Assembly (NCBI RefSeq): GCF_019402665.1 | Contig: NZ_VSST01000015.1 | Coordinates: 248,001 to 312,000 of the forward strand | From: Bradyrhizobium canariense | GTDB taxonomy: Bacteria > Pseudomonadota > Alphaproteobacteria > Rhizobiales > Xanthobacteraceae | Reading direction: 5' to 3' | Length of the DNA: 64,000 nt | In this document: positions 18,875 through 27,300 of the stretch, piece by piece | Numbering within the stretch: position 1 is the first letter of the stretch | How the letters are laid out: each line of letters opens with the position of its first letter | Notes under the pieces: generated by a model | What the model was told of the DNA's origin: nothing | Database searches by the model: none | The model's input: only the letters and a program-made list of their open reading frames with translations | Program-made: the position numbers and the translations under genes

Positions 18875-18954
18875 CGTCATTGCGAGCGCAGCGAAGCAAT
18901 CCAGTGTCTTTCCGCAGAGGGATTCTGGACTGCTTCGCTGCGCTCGCAATGACG
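18875..18954. repeat. Inverted repeat, 30-bp arms, copy 1
   Basis: Left arm 18875-18904 begins CGTCATTGCGAGCG and right arm 18925-18954 ends CGCTCGCAATGACG; the arms match at 29 of 30 positions with a 20-nt loop. The left arm recurs at 48290-48319 with one change, so this is a dispersed palindromic element. Confidence 0.85.
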
Positions 18955-18982
18955 ATGTGGAGAGAACGTGCGACATACTCCG

Positions 18983-19128
18983 CTCTCGTGCCCCGGACGC
19001 AGCGCAGCGTCCCTTCGACGATGCGCTGCAGAGCCGGGGCCCATCTCGCCGCACTGTATCATGTCACTGCTGGGTCCCGGTTCTGCGCAGCAACGCAAGA
19101 GCGTTGCAGCGCGCCCAGGACACGAGCT
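18983..19128. repeat. Long imperfect inverted repeat
   Basis: The left side starts with CTCGTGCCCCGGACGC and ends with GAGCCGGGGCCCA. The right side starts TGGGTCCCGGTTCTGCGC and ends CAGGACACGAG. Read on opposite strands the two sides align at both ends with interruptions, giving a ~145-nt foldback. The pattern resembles a dispersed intergenic element of Bradyrhizobium-type genomes. Confidence 0.65.
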
Positions 19129-19142
19129 GCACCGAGTCCGCG

Positions 19143-21983
19143 TCACAATGTTTGCAACAACTTGTCGGCGGCCCGGATATCGGCTGTCTCTGAGCCCTGG
19201 GCGAAGCCTTCATACGCCAATTGAAGCCATCGCTTCGCTTCCTCGCGCCGGCCGCGTTCGGCAAGGAGCCCCGCGAGATCGATCGCGGCCCGCAGCTCCC
19301 AGGCTTTGGCGCCTTTGCGACGACTCAATTCCAGTGATTGGACGAAGTGGGCTTCTGCCTGATCAGCGTCGGGCTGGGGCCTCGCCAAGAGAACCCTTCC
19401 CTTCATGCGCAGCAGCTCGGGCATGTACAGATGATCGCCGCTTTGCTCGACGAGGCGGATCGCATCGTCGATCAGGCCCGCACTCCGCTCGATCTGCCCA
19501 AGCGCCATCAAGCCCTGAACAAGCGCGATGTTGAACGTCGTGGTGAGCAGCTCGTAGCCGGCATCGTGGAGCTCACGCAGACACGTCCCGATCGTCTCGA
19601 CGCCTTCGGCGGCATGGCCGCGCCGGATCGCCAGTTCGCCTTTGACGCCGCGGCCGACCGCAAGATAGGGGCCCATGGAGCGCGATTCGGCATGGGCGAT
19701 GAAGCGGTCGATGTTCTCTTCCGCGGCCTCGAGGTCTCCGCTCCAGAGATCGATCGAGACCGCCCAGATCAACGCAATGCAGAGCGTGATCGGATGGTCC
19801 ATCTGCGCGGCCTCGACGACCGTCTGTCGGGCCAGTTGCAGCGCATCCGCGGGGCGGCCCTGCAACCAGAACTCGCGCGCGAGCGAGATGCCGGCCCGGT
19901 TGCGGTGATCGAAGCCATAGACGGTGCTGATCCGTTCCGTGCCCGGCCCATGCCAGGCGGCCTCCAGCATCGTCAGCGCGTCGCGGTGCTCGCCGGCAAG
20001 ATGCAAGGAGACACCGAGGAGCGAATGGGCGAGGGCGAGGGAGGCGGCATCGGCGAGTGTCCCGGCGACCGTAAGGCTTTGCTGCGCATAGCCGAGCGCG
20101 GCGTCGAACTGTCCCATCCGCTCGTGGAAAATATGCATGCGCCCGAGCAGCTGGAGCTGGTTCGGCGCGTCGCCGCGCGCCTCGGCGATCGCAAGGCTCC
20201 GGCTCAAGGCGGCGCGCGCCGCTTCGCTGCCGCCGCGCGTGAACATCAAGGTCAGTCCGAGCGCGCCCTGGATATGCATTTCCTCGGCGCAGCCGCGCGA
20301 GGACGGATCGATCGCAAGCAGCGCCCGTTCAGACCAGCGCCGGCACTCGACCAGCAGGGACATGGCCAGAAAGATGGGAGCGGCTGCAGCGGCGAGTGCA
20401 ACGCCGATGTTGGCATCGCCGTCCGGGCCAAAACACCAGTCCAGTGCGGCGCGCACGTTGTGAAGCGCGGAGAAGTGGATCGCGCGCTCGTCGGCGCTCG
20501 GCGCAGTAGCCCATGTCGTGCCGGCCTGCTCCAGCCAATGCCGGTAATAGGTCGCGTGGCGGGCGGCGAGCGCCGCGTCATCCGGCTCGATTTCGAGCAG
20601 ATAGGTGCGCGTCGTGTCGAGCAGACGGTAACGCATCATGGCGCCAATCGGCCGCGCCGCGACCATCGACTTGGCCACCAGGCCGTCGATAGCGTCGAAC
20701 AGGCGGGAGCGGTCGACACGTTCGTCCGGCACGATCTCGAGTGCGGCGTCGATGGTGAAGTGACCGGCGAAAACCGCGAGCCTGCGCAGCACGATGCGCT
20801 CGATGTCGGACAAGAGCCCGTAGCTCCAGGCCAGCGTCGCCTGCAACGTCTTCTGTCGCGGCGGCGCCGTGCGCTGGCCCTGCCAGAGCAGATTGAGACG
20901 CTCGTCGAGCAGTGCCGCGGTCTGCTCCAGGCCGTAGGCTTCGACGCGGCCGGCGGCGAGTTCGATCGCCAGCGCCATGCCGTCGAGCTTGCGGCAGATC
21001 CCGGCGACGATCGCCGCATTGGCATCATCGAGCGCGATCTGCGCGCCGCCGGCCGTGGCACGTTCGAGGAAGAGCTGAAGGGCGGGATAAGTCTGCGCCG
21101 CGGCTGCCGTCAGCCCGGGCTTGTCGGGCGGAACCGCGAGCGGCGCCAGCCGATAGACCTGCTCGCCCTCGACCCGCAGGGCTTCGCGGCTCGTCGCCAG
21201 GATATGGACATGCGGTGCGGCGTGCAAGATCTCGGCGGCCAGCGGGGCCGCGGTCGCGATGACGTGCTCGCAATTGTCGAAGATCAGCAGCATCCGCTTG
21301 TCCCGGAGATGTGCGAGCAGCGCAGGCAGGGGATCGTCGGCTTGCGCGGGCAAGCCCAGCATCAGCAGGAGCGAGGTGATCACGAGATCGGGATCGCTCA
21401 GCGCGGCAAGGTCGACGAAATGTGCGGCGTCGAAGAATGTCGCGAGCAGGTCGTGAGCGATGGCCACGGCAACGGCGGTCTTGCCGACGCCGCCCGGGCC
21501 GGCGATCGTGACGAAGCGCGAGGCGATGAGCCTGTCGGAGACGGCGGCGACCACATCGTCGCGCCCGACCATCCGTTGCAGCCGGTTCGGCAGTTTGACG
21601 GGCGGCAATTCCGTTCGCGCTACGGTGCGCCCTTCCGCCGGGATATTCACCTGCGAGATCGGCGCCACGAAGCAATAGCCGCGGCCGGAGAGTGTGGTGA
21701 TGTAGCGGGCACCGTCCTTGCCGTCGCCAAGGGCCTTACGAAGCGCCGCGACGTGAAAGCGCAGATTTGCGTCCTCGACCCTCATACCGGGCCACACCAG
21801 CGCCATCAGATCATACTTGCTGACGACCTGGTTCGGCCGCGACATCAGCGCGAGCAGCGTGTCGAAGGCCTTTGCACCGAGCGGCAGCGCGGCGCCGTCG
21901 CGCATCACAAGTCTTTCATTCGGCGTTACGGTGAATGGCCCAAACGAGAAGGTTCCCGTTGCGGTGCCGGCCGGCTCGGTCAT
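19143..21983 (-). CDS. OmpR-type winged-helix regulator with STAND-like ATPase and TPR sensor domain
   Basis: Large cytoplasmic regulator, 946 aa. Residues ~10-108 form an OmpR/PhoB winged helix (FGPFTVTPNERLVMRDG, then DANLRFHVAALRKALGD and YITTLSGRGYCFV). Residues ~130-430 form an AAA/NB-ARC-like ATPase with Walker A VTIAGPGGVGKTAVA and Walker B RMLLIFDNCEHV. The remaining half is alpha-helical and alanine/leucine-rich, with TPR character. This is the AfsR/MalT-like design in which ligand or partner binding drives ATP-dependent DNA binding. It is divergent from the Ohr-hydrolase-P460 genes with inverted and direct repeats between, which makes those genes its likely targets. The signal sensed is unknown. 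Confidence 0.85.
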   Translation of the reverse strand: MTEPAGTATGTFSFGPFTVTPNERLVMRDGAALPLGAKAFDTLLALMSRPNQVVSKYDLMALVWPGMRVEDANLRFHVAALRKALGDGKDGARYITTLSGRGYCFVAPISQVNIPAEGRTVARTELPPVKLPNRLQRMVGRDDVVAAVSDRLIASRFVTIAGPGGVGKTAVAVAIAHDLLATFFDAAHFVDLAALSDPDLVITSLLLMLGLPAQADDPLPALLAHLRDKRMLLIFDNCEHVIATAAPLAAEILHAAPHVHILATSREALRVEGEQVYRLAPLAVPPDKPGLTAAAAQTYPALQLFLERATAGGAQIALDDANAAIVAGICRKLDGMALAIELAAGRVEAYGLEQTAALLDERLNLLWQGQRTAPPRQKTLQATLAWSYGLLSDIERIVLRRLAVFAGHFTIDAALEIVPDERVDRSRLFDAIDGLVAKSMVAARPIGAMMRYRLLDTTRTYLLEIEPDDAALAARHATYYRHWLEQAGTTWATAPSADERAIHFSALHNVRAALDWCFGPDGDANIGVALAAAAAPIFLAMSLLVECRRWSERALLAIDPSSRGCAEEMHIQGALGLTLMFTRGGSEAARAALSRSLAIAEARGDAPNQLQLLGRMHIFHERMGQFDAALGYAQQSLTVAGTLADAASLALAHSLLGVSLHLAGEHRDALTMLEAAWHGPGTERISTVYGFDHRNRAGISLAREFWLQGRPADALQLARQTVVEAAQMDHPITLCIALIWAVSIDLWSGDLEAAEENIDRFIAHAESRSMGPYLAVGRGVKGELAIRRGHAAEGVETIGTCLRELHDAGYELLTTTFNIALVQGLMALGQIERSAGLIDDAIRLVEQSGDHLYMPELLRMKGRVLLARPQPDADQAEAHFVQSLELSRRKGAKAWELRAAIDLAGLLAERGRREEAKRWLQLAYEGFAQGSETADIRAADKLLQTL

Positions 21984-22077
21984 GGCGAAATCCTGATCCT
22001 TTCAGACGGACCGGATAGCCACATGATCGCAATCCGGCAAGGCCGTCCCTCGCCGCCATCACACCGCAAGTGCAGGC

Positions 22078-22118
22078 CTTGTGAGGCGCGCGCGCCGAGA
22101 CCTCACAAGTTCTCACAA
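22078..22118. promoter_or_regulatory. Candidate operator: inverted plus direct repeats
   Basis: CTTGTGAGG (22078-22086) and CCTCACAAG (22101-22109) are perfect 9-bp inverted arms with a 14-nt spacer. CTCACAA also repeats directly at 22102 and 22112, a 10-bp period. The site sits between the winged-helix regulator and the Ohr gene it faces, as expected for an OmpR-family binding site. Confidence 0.5.
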
Positions 22119-22180
22119 CTCCCAACGGGTGTGTCGCGGCAGCCGCTGCTAGTCAGTTGTGCGACGGCAAGGAGACCTTC

Positions 22181-22600
22181 ATGACCCAAGCGGCGAAACT
22201 GCTCTACACGGCCCGGACCCGCACCAGCGGCGGGCGACAGGACGGCATATCGCGCAGTTCCGACGGCCGCCTGGATATCAAGCTGTCGCCGCCGGGCGGC
22301 ACCGGCATCGGTACCAATCCCGAGCAATTGTTCGCGGCCGGCTGGTCGGCCTGCTTCGAGGGCGCGATGGAGATCGCGGCCCGCAAGCGGAAGATCGAGC
22401 TCCCCAGGAAATGCGCGATCGATGCGGAGATCGACCTGGTGCTCGACGAGGGCGCTTATTCCCTCAGGGCACGCCTCGATGTCAGCCTGCCCGGCCTCGA
22501 TCGCGAGATCGCGCGCGGGATCGTCGATGAGGCGCTTCAGACCTGTCCCTATTCCAAGGCCGTCCGCGGCAACATCGACGTCACGGTCGCGCTGATCTGA
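22181..22600 (+). CDS. Ohr/OsmC family organic hydroperoxide resistance protein
   Basis: Cytoplasmic thiol peroxidase of about 139 aa that reduces organic hydroperoxides with its two cysteines. The first catalytic Cys is in AAGWSACFEGAM and the second in LQTCPYSKAVRGN; the Arg-containing SSDGRLDIKLS segment is also in place. The ATG is preceded by AAGGAGA at good spacing; eight upstream in-frame codons are not needed. Length is typical for Ohr. It is the first gene after the divergent winged-helix regulator and is followed 37 nt later by an alpha/beta hydrolase. Usual ohr genes are controlled by MarR-type OhrR, which is absent here. Confidence 0.9.
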   Translation: MTQAAKLLYTARTRTSGGRQDGISRSSDGRLDIKLSPPGGTGIGTNPEQLFAAGWSACFEGAMEIAARKRKIELPRKCAIDAEIDLVLDEGAYSLRARLDVSLPGLDREIARGIVDEALQTCPYSKAVRGNIDVTVALI

Positions 22601-22637
22601 CGGCACCACCTCCAACCATCAACAAGGTAGCACCATC

Positions 22638-23669
22638 ATGAAACAGATCATCGATCAGCACCGCCGCCAGTTTTTCGGCATCGCCGCCGGAACCGTCGCC
22701 ACCGGCCTCGGCGTGATCGGCCTCGCCCACGCCGAATCGCAAGCGCCGCGCTCTTCCGCGACGAACGCGTCGTTCGGCGCGATCAAGCAGATCGATGCCG
22801 GCGTCCTCAACGTCGGCTACGCGGAGGCCGGTCCTGCGAACGGCCCCGTCGCGATCCTGCTGCACGGCTGGCCCTACGACATTCACGCGTTTGTCGACGT
22901 CGCGCCGATCCTGGCAAGGGCAGGCTATCGTGTCATCATCCCCTATCTCCGTGGTTACGGCTCGACCCACTTCCTCTCCGCCGAGACGCCGCGCAACGGC
23001 GAGCCGGCGGCAATGGCCGCCGACATCATCGCGCTGATGGACAAGCTCGACATCAAGAAAGCGGTGGTCGCCGGTTTCGATTGGGGCGCGCGCACCGCCG
23101 ACATTATCGCCGCGCTGTGGCCGGAGCGCTGCCGCGCGCTGGTGTCGGTCAGCGGCTATCTGATCTCCAGCCAGGCCGCGGGCAATGCGCCGCTGCCGCC
23201 GTCGGCCGAGCTGCTGTGGTGGTACCAGTTCTATTTCTCGACCGAGCGCGGCCGCGCAGGATACGCGAAGTACACGCATGATTTCGCAAAACTGATCTGG
23301 AAGCTGGCTTCGCCGCGGTGGAAGTTCGACGACGCCACCTTCGACCGCAGCGCGGCGGCGCTGGACAACAAGGATCACGTCGCGATCACGATCCACAATT
23401 ACCGTTGGCGGCTCGGGCTCGCTCAGGGTGAAGCGAAATACGAGGAGCTCGAAAAGAAGCTCGCGGCAGCTCCCGTCATCGACGTGCCGACGATCACGAT
23501 GGAAGGCGACGCCAATGGCGCGCCGCATCCCGACCCAAGCGCCTATGCCAAGAAATTCTCGGGCCGGTACGACTACCGCCTGATCACCGGCGGTATCGGC
23601 CACAATCTGCCGCAGGAAGCCCCAGAAGCGTTTGCCAAGGCCGTCATCGACGCCGACGGCGGTGCTTGA
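22638..23669 (+). CDS. Tat-exported alpha/beta hydrolase, epoxide hydrolase/dehalogenase-like
   Basis: 343 aa. The N-terminus carries a twin-arginine signal (HRRQFFGIAAGTVATG, cut near AHAES), so the folded enzyme is exported. The hydrolase core shows the oxyanion-hole segment ILLHGWPYDIHAF. The nucleophile elbow is AGFDWGAR with Asp148, so the nucleophile is Asp as in epoxide hydrolases and haloalkane dehalogenases, not Ser. The catalytic His is in GGIGHNLPQEAP near the C-terminus. It lies between Ohr and cytochrome P460 on the same strand, suggesting a periplasmic detoxification role for oxidised or electrophilic organics. The substrate is unknown. Confidence 0.85.
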   Translation: MKQIIDQHRRQFFGIAAGTVATGLGVIGLAHAESQAPRSSATNASFGAIKQIDAGVLNVGYAEAGPANGPVAILLHGWPYDIHAFVDVAPILARAGYRVIIPYLRGYGSTHFLSAETPRNGEPAAMAADIIALMDKLDIKKAVVAGFDWGARTADIIAALWPERCRALVSVSGYLISSQAAGNAPLPPSAELLWWYQFYFSTERGRAGYAKYTHDFAKLIWKLASPRWKFDDATFDRSAAALDNKDHVAITIHNYRWRLGLAQGEAKYEELEKKLAAAPVIDVPTITMEGDANGAPHPDPSAYAKKFSGRYDYRLITGGIGHNLPQEAPEAFAKAVIDADGGA

Positions 23670-23682
23670 TGATTTTGGCCAC

Positions 23683-23707
23683 TTCGGTCCGGCAAGGCCG
23701 GACCGAG
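23683..23707 (+). terminator. Strong hairpin between hydrolase and P460 genes
   Basis: An 11-bp stem (TCGGTCCGGC paired with GCCGGACCGA plus a G-T end pair) and a 3-nt loop, starting 14 nt after the hydrolase stop and ending 8 nt before the P460 ATG. There is no T-tract, so it could be an RNA-stability or attenuation element, or a structure masking the P460 ribosome site, rather than a terminator. Confidence 0.5.
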
Positions 23708-23714
23708 GCCTGAC

Positions 23715-24290
23715 ATGCGATCGCAGTTCAATGAAGCGTCAGCGAAAATGAAATCCGGAAAGTCAAGAATTCCATCCTCTACGGCGATGATCGTGTTGGC
23801 CGTGCTCCTCCTCGTCGTTGTCCTGACCTGCGTGCCGTATCTGGTCACGATCGCGTTCGCGCACGGGCAGGCCGATGCCTCGCCGATCTTCGGCGTCACT
23901 GTCCCGGAAGGCTACAAGCAGTGGGAGCTGATCGCGCCGGCCGAGGAGGCGGCTCCCCTGGACGAGCTGCGTGCCGTCGTCGGCAACAGGACCGCGATCG
24001 ATGCTTATCAAGACAACAAGCTTCCGTTCCCGGACGGCACAATTCTGGTCAAGCGGGCCTGGAAGCGGAAGCAATCGCCCGAATTTGCGTCCGCGACGAT
24101 TCCCGGTGAGGCCACCACCGTCCAGGTGATGGTGAAGGATTCCAGAAAATATGCCTCGACCGGCGGCTGGGGATTTGGTCGCTTCGTCAACGGCAAGCCG
24201 GTCGACGAGGCCCAGCATCGCACCTGCTTCGCCTGCCACGAAGCTCGTGTGAAGAGCCGCGACTACGTGTTTACGAGGCTTGCACCTTGA
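23715..24290 (+). CDS. Cytochrome P460 family protein
   Basis: 191 aa, with one N-terminal membrane anchor or signal helix (SSTAMIVLAVLLLVVVLTCVPYLV, residues ~22-45) and a periplasmic domain with the C-type heme attachment motif CFACH at residues 171-175. P460 proteins bind heme c through an additional lysine cross-link and oxidise hydroxylamine or handle NO and related species. Candidate lysines are present (VKDSRKYASTGGWGFGRF), but the cross-linking residue cannot be identified by eye. An ATG eleven codons later is an alternative start. Third gene of the Ohr cluster; its stop is 10 nt from the convergent histidine kinase gene. Confidence 0.82.
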   Translation: MRSQFNEASAKMKSGKSRIPSSTAMIVLAVLLLVVVLTCVPYLVTIAFAHGQADASPIFGVTVPEGYKQWELIAPAEEAAPLDELRAVVGNRTAIDAYQDNKLPFPDGTILVKRAWKRKQSPEFASATIPGEATTVQVMVKDSRKYASTGGWGFGRFVNGKPVDEAQHRTCFACHEARVKSRDYVFTRLAP

Positions 24291-24300
24291 GTGCGGAAGT

Positions 24301-27300
24301 TCACTCCGCCGCCACCATCTGCTGCGTGCGCCACTGGCCGAGCAGGGCGCGCAGCGAAGCCGGCTTGACCGGCTTGTTGAGCACCGCGACCTTTTCGTCG
24401 CGCGCAGCCATTTGCACGGCGGGGCTGCGGTCGGCGGTGATCAGGATCGCGGGGATGCCGTCACCGAAGCGGCGGCGGATGTCGCGGATCGCCGCGATGC
24501 CGTTGCCGCGGTCGAGGTGGTAATCGACCAGCAGGCCGGTCACGCGGCGGCCGGCAGTTTCGATCGCGGCGATCGCGCCCTCGGGATCGGCGACCGCGAT
24601 CACTTCGGCGTCCCAGGCCTTCAGCAGCGTGCGCATGCCGTCGAGGATCGCGGCGTCGTTCTCGATGCAGACGATCAGGGTCCCCGAGATCGAGGTGCGT
24701 GCGAGCGGCGTCGCACTGGTCACGGCCGCGGTGTGGGTGATCGCCTTTGCCGTCGGCACCGTCACGGAAAATACCGATCCGCCGCCGACATTGGAATCGA
24801 TGGCGATGTCGTGCTTGAGCACGCGTGCCAACCGCTCGACGATCGACAGGCCCAGGCCGAGGCCGCGGGCAATTCGCGCGCCCTGCTCGAGGCGGTGGAA
24901 TTCCTTGAAGATCTCGCCGCGCTTGACCGCCGGGATGCCGACGCCGGTGTCGTAGACGCAGATCTTCAGCGTGGCGCCGCGGCGGCGGCAGCCGACCAGC
25001 ACGCGCCCGCGCGGGGTATATTTGATGGCGTTGGAGATCAGGTTCTGCAGCAGCCGCCGCAGCAGGAGACGATCCGACTCCACCGGCAGCGAGCACGGCA
25101 CGAAGACGAGCGCCAGATTCTTGGCGCGCGCGATCGGCGCGAACTCGATCTCCAGCGAGCGCATCAGGTCGGCCATCTTGAAGCTCGAGATCGAGGTCGT
25201 CATCGCGCCGGCGTCGAGCCTGGAGATGTCGAGCAGCGCGCCGAGGATCTCCTCGATCGCCTGGAGCGATTCGTCGATGTTCTCGACCAGTCGCGTCTCC
25301 TCGCCGCTGTGCTGACGCTCGACCAGACTCGTGACATAGAGCCGCGCCGCGTTCAGCGGCTGGAGAATGTCGTGGCTGGCGGCGGCGAGAAAGCGCGTCT
25401 TGGAGATGCTGGCGTCTTCGGCCGCGCTCTTGGCCAGCGCCAGCTCGGAATTCAGCCGGGTCAGCTCCTCGGTGCGGTCGCGCACCCGCTTTTCCAGCGT
25501 CGCATTGGCGCGCTCGAGCGCTTCGGCCGCCTCGAACGTGGGCGTGACGTCGGTGAAGGTAATGACGAAGCCGCCGCCGGGCATGCGGTTGGTCAAGATC
25601 TCGATCACCATGTGGCGGTCGGGCAGGCGTTCGAGATAAGGCTCGCCGTCGGTGGTGTAAGCCAGCAGCCGGCGCTCCAGCATGGCCTCGCGCTCGATCG
25701 GATCGGTCGGCTCGCTCACGCCCATGAATTCCAGGATTTCACGCAAGGGCGTGCCGAACTGGATGAAATGCGGGGGAACATTGAGGAGATCGCCGAACTG
25801 CCGGTTGGAGCAGATCAGTTGCAGATCGGCATCGAACACCGCGATGCCCTGGCGCACATGGTTGAGCGCGGTCTGGAGGATCTCGCGGTTGAAATGCAGC
25901 GCCGCATGGGAATCGTCGAGCAACTTGAGCGCAGCCTTCGCCGACACCGTCCGTTTGCGCAACAGCAGCGACATCACCAGACGCGAGGAGGCTGCGCCGA
26001 TCGAGGAGGCGATCAGGTGCTCGGCGTGCTGCAGCAGCTCGAAATCGGCGGGCGCCCCGGACTCCAGCCGCACATTGCGCCGCGCGGAGAATGCCTCGAA
26101 CGAATGCCGCGCGCGGTCAGGCCCGAGATATTGCGCCACCGTGGTCTGGATGTCCTGCACCGTGACGGTGGTGCGCCAGCGCCGGAAATTCGGGGAAATC
26201 GGCGCGAGCGTGTTGGGGACGAACAGATCGGCCTGGACCAGTTCGATCGAAGACGGCCGGCGCGCCAGCGACAGCAGCACATAGGTGAGGATGTTGAGCG
26301 ACAGCGACCAGACGACGCCGTGCATCAGCGGCGGCAAATCGGCGCCGAACAGCGCCTGCGGCCGCAGCGCCTCGATCCCGAACGGGCCGTGCTGGAGCAG
26401 CAGGATCCCCGCCGTCGAAGTATCCATGAAGCTCGGGATGAACAGCGTGTAGAGCCACACCGCGAACCCGACCAGCATGCCGCCGATCGCGCCGCGCGCG
26501 GTCGCGCGCCGCCACAGCAGCCCGCCGAAGAAGCTTGGTGCAAGCTGGGCGATGGCGGCAAAAGACAGCAGGCCGATCGCCGCGAGCTGGGTGTTGCCGA
26601 GCGCGCGGTAGTAGAAATAGGCCATCACCATGATGGCGAAGATCGCCAGGCGCCGCGAGCGCAACAGGAAGTCGCTGAAATCGGCGCCGCCGGTGCGCCC
26701 CTCGGGCCGTCGTTGCAGCACCAGGGGCACCACGAGGTCGTTCGAAACCATGATGGAGAGCGCGACGCATTCGACGATCACCATCGCGGTCGCCGCCGAC
26801 AGCCCGCCGACGAAGACGGCGACGCTGAGCAGATCCGCGCCGCCCTCCATCGGCAGCGCCAGCACGTACATATCCGGATCGGCGGCGCCGAACGGAAAGC
26901 TGACGAGACCGGCGAACGCGATCGGGATCACGAACAGATTGATGGCGACGAGATAGAGCGGAAACAGCCAGCGCGCGCGGCCGACCTCGGCGTCCGAGGA
27001 ATTCTCGACGACGCTGACGTGGAACTGGCGCGGCAGCAGCATGATCGCGCACAGCGACAGCAGCGTCATGGTCAGGAAGTTGCCGATCGACGGCGAATAG
27101 TTGATGACGCGCACCGCCTCCGGCGTCTTCATCGCGCGCTCGATCAGCTCGTGCGGCGAGAACATCCAGAACGTGACGAAGATGCCCGCGGCAAGAAAGG
27201 CGACGAGCTTGATGATGGATTCGGTCGCGACCGCCAGCATCAGGCCGTGCTGGTGTTCGGTGGCATCCGTCTGCCGCGTGCCGAACAGCACCGCGAAGGC

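Larger units (their letters stand above)
18113..19142. other. Gene-free repeat island, about 1.0 kb
   Basis: No open frame here has convincing coding features. The stretch is a patchwork: 18260-18535 and 18536-18780 look like the long intergenic mosaic units that recur in rhizobial genomes (recognised from general familiarity, not from a search). 18875-18954 is a near-perfect 30-bp-arm inverted repeat, and 18983-19128 is a second, longer imperfect inverted repeat. The island separates the polysaccharide cluster from the stress-regulator cluster. Confidence 0.6.

Noticed and set aside
18576..19193. Several overlapping open frames in the repeat island, both strands
   Set aside because: They lie wholly in repeat-like DNA and have no consistent protein features; such frames recur with the repeats.
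19338..22184. A 948-codon plus-strand frame opposite the winged-helix/ATPase regulator
   Set aside because: Low-complexity shadow of a clearly coding minus-strand gene, with no start signal or family features.
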